Shown here piece by piece: positions 5,520 to 5,860 of a stretch of 5,860 nt of DNA. The translations under genes and the position numbers were made by a program. How positions within the stretch are numbered: position 1 is the first letter of the stretch; the number at the start of each line of letters is the position of its first letter. The DNA comes from UBA2336 sp964597075. Lineage in GTDB: Bacteria; Bacteroidota; Bacteroidia; Cytophagales; Cyclobacteriaceae. Where the stretch lies: contig CAZQXC010000143.1 in the NCBI GenBank assembly GCA_964597075.1, positions 1 through 5,860 of the forward strand. The letters run 5' to 3'. A model generated the notes under the pieces. The model saw only the letters and a list, made by a program, of their open reading frames with translations. It was not told the origin of the DNA and searched no databases.

Positions 5520-5860
5520 ATGCAAAAGACGTATATCAAAAAGAAGTTGGGTAGTTACCCCTATGTGGGTGTGATTGCCAGCATTACGCTGGCTCTTTTT
5601 GTTACCGGCCTTTTTGGAATGCTCATGATTTACTCGCAAGAATTAGAGCGCCTAGTGAGGGAAAGCATTCGGGTGCAGATTTACCTGAAAAACGGACTAA
5701 CAGAAACACAGCGCCTTCAGGTTGAAAAGAATATTGAAGCCCTGCCCTTTATTAGCAAAAAGGAAGCGATAACATACGTACCAAAAAGTGAAGCCGCTAC
5801 GAAATTTATTGCCGAGACAGGTGAAGACTTCACAAAATTTCTGGGTGAGAATCCTTTACA
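5520..5860 (+). CDS. ftsX: Cell division protein FtsX, N-terminal part (cut by window edge)
   Basis: About 113 N-terminal codons of the FtsEX permease subunit are present and the frame is still open at the window end. FtsX, with the ATPase FtsE, acts at the division septum and controls peptidoglycan hydrolases through its extracytoplasmic domain. The visible part has a basic cytosolic start (KTYIKKKLGSYP, 3-14) and a first membrane helix at about 16-38. The extracytoplasmic domain then begins with ESIRVQIYLKNGL, the usual FtsX strand pattern. It continues with ITYVPKSEAATKFI and a TGEDF-x-KFLGENPL segment near the end, both characteristic of Bacteroidetes FtsX. ATG at 5520 gives the normal N-terminus, and the predicted -7 box ends only six bases upstream. 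FtsE is not adjacent on the upstream side. Confidence 0.93.
   Translation, partial: MQKTYIKKKLGSYPYVGVIASITLALFVTGLFGMLMIYSQELERLVRESIRVQIYLKNGLTETQRLQVEKNIEALPFISKKEAITYVPKSEAATKFIAETGEDFTKFLGENPL

Overview
The window looks like chromosomal housekeeping DNA of a member of the Bacteroidota, probably a Cytophagales-like lineage. The evidence is threefold. Promoters match the Bacteroidetes consensus TTTG-N19-TAnnTTTG. Clear Shine-Dalgarno sequences are largely absent before the starts. The protein families are typical: a K+-dependent-type membrane pyrophosphatase with a long cytosolic loop, a secreted DUF2147 protein, and an ECF-like sigma factor with a non-zinc anti-sigma-like partner. This placement comes from reading motifs, not from a database search. 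All supported genes are on the + strand; I found no convincing minus-strand gene.

Layout. (1) At 1-960, a 7-bp tandem repeat precedes a hotdog-fold acyl-CoA thioesterase (50-571). Its stop codon overlaps the start of a small HolD/psi-like protein (571-960), so the two are probably translationally coupled. (2) At 961-1151 there is a leader region with a strong promoter, a nested hairpin and two tiny candidate ORFs. It precedes hppA (1152-3452), an ion-pumping membrane pyrophosphatase, which ends at a strong intrinsic terminator (3472-3505). (3) A secreted DUF2147 protein (3528-3959) is followed, without an obvious terminator, by a sigma-70/ECF-like factor (4054-4593). Four bases later comes a single-pass membrane protein with an anti-sigma-like N-terminus and an unrecognised C-terminal domain (4598-5449). 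A second strong terminator closes this unit (5467-5499). (4) A well-matched promoter appears to overlap that terminator and drives ftsX (5520 to the window edge), the membrane subunit of the FtsEX divisome transporter. Its mRNA is predicted to be almost leaderless.

The genes do not form one pathway. They are four transcription units: thioesterase/psi-like, hppA, DUF2147 plus sigma/anti-sigma-like, and ftsX onward. The least described part is the sigma/anti-sigma-like pair, where the extracytoplasmic domain is a plausible but unidentified sensor. No mobile element, CRISPR array, tRNA or rRNA was seen, and no gene-free stretch exceeds 300 bases.
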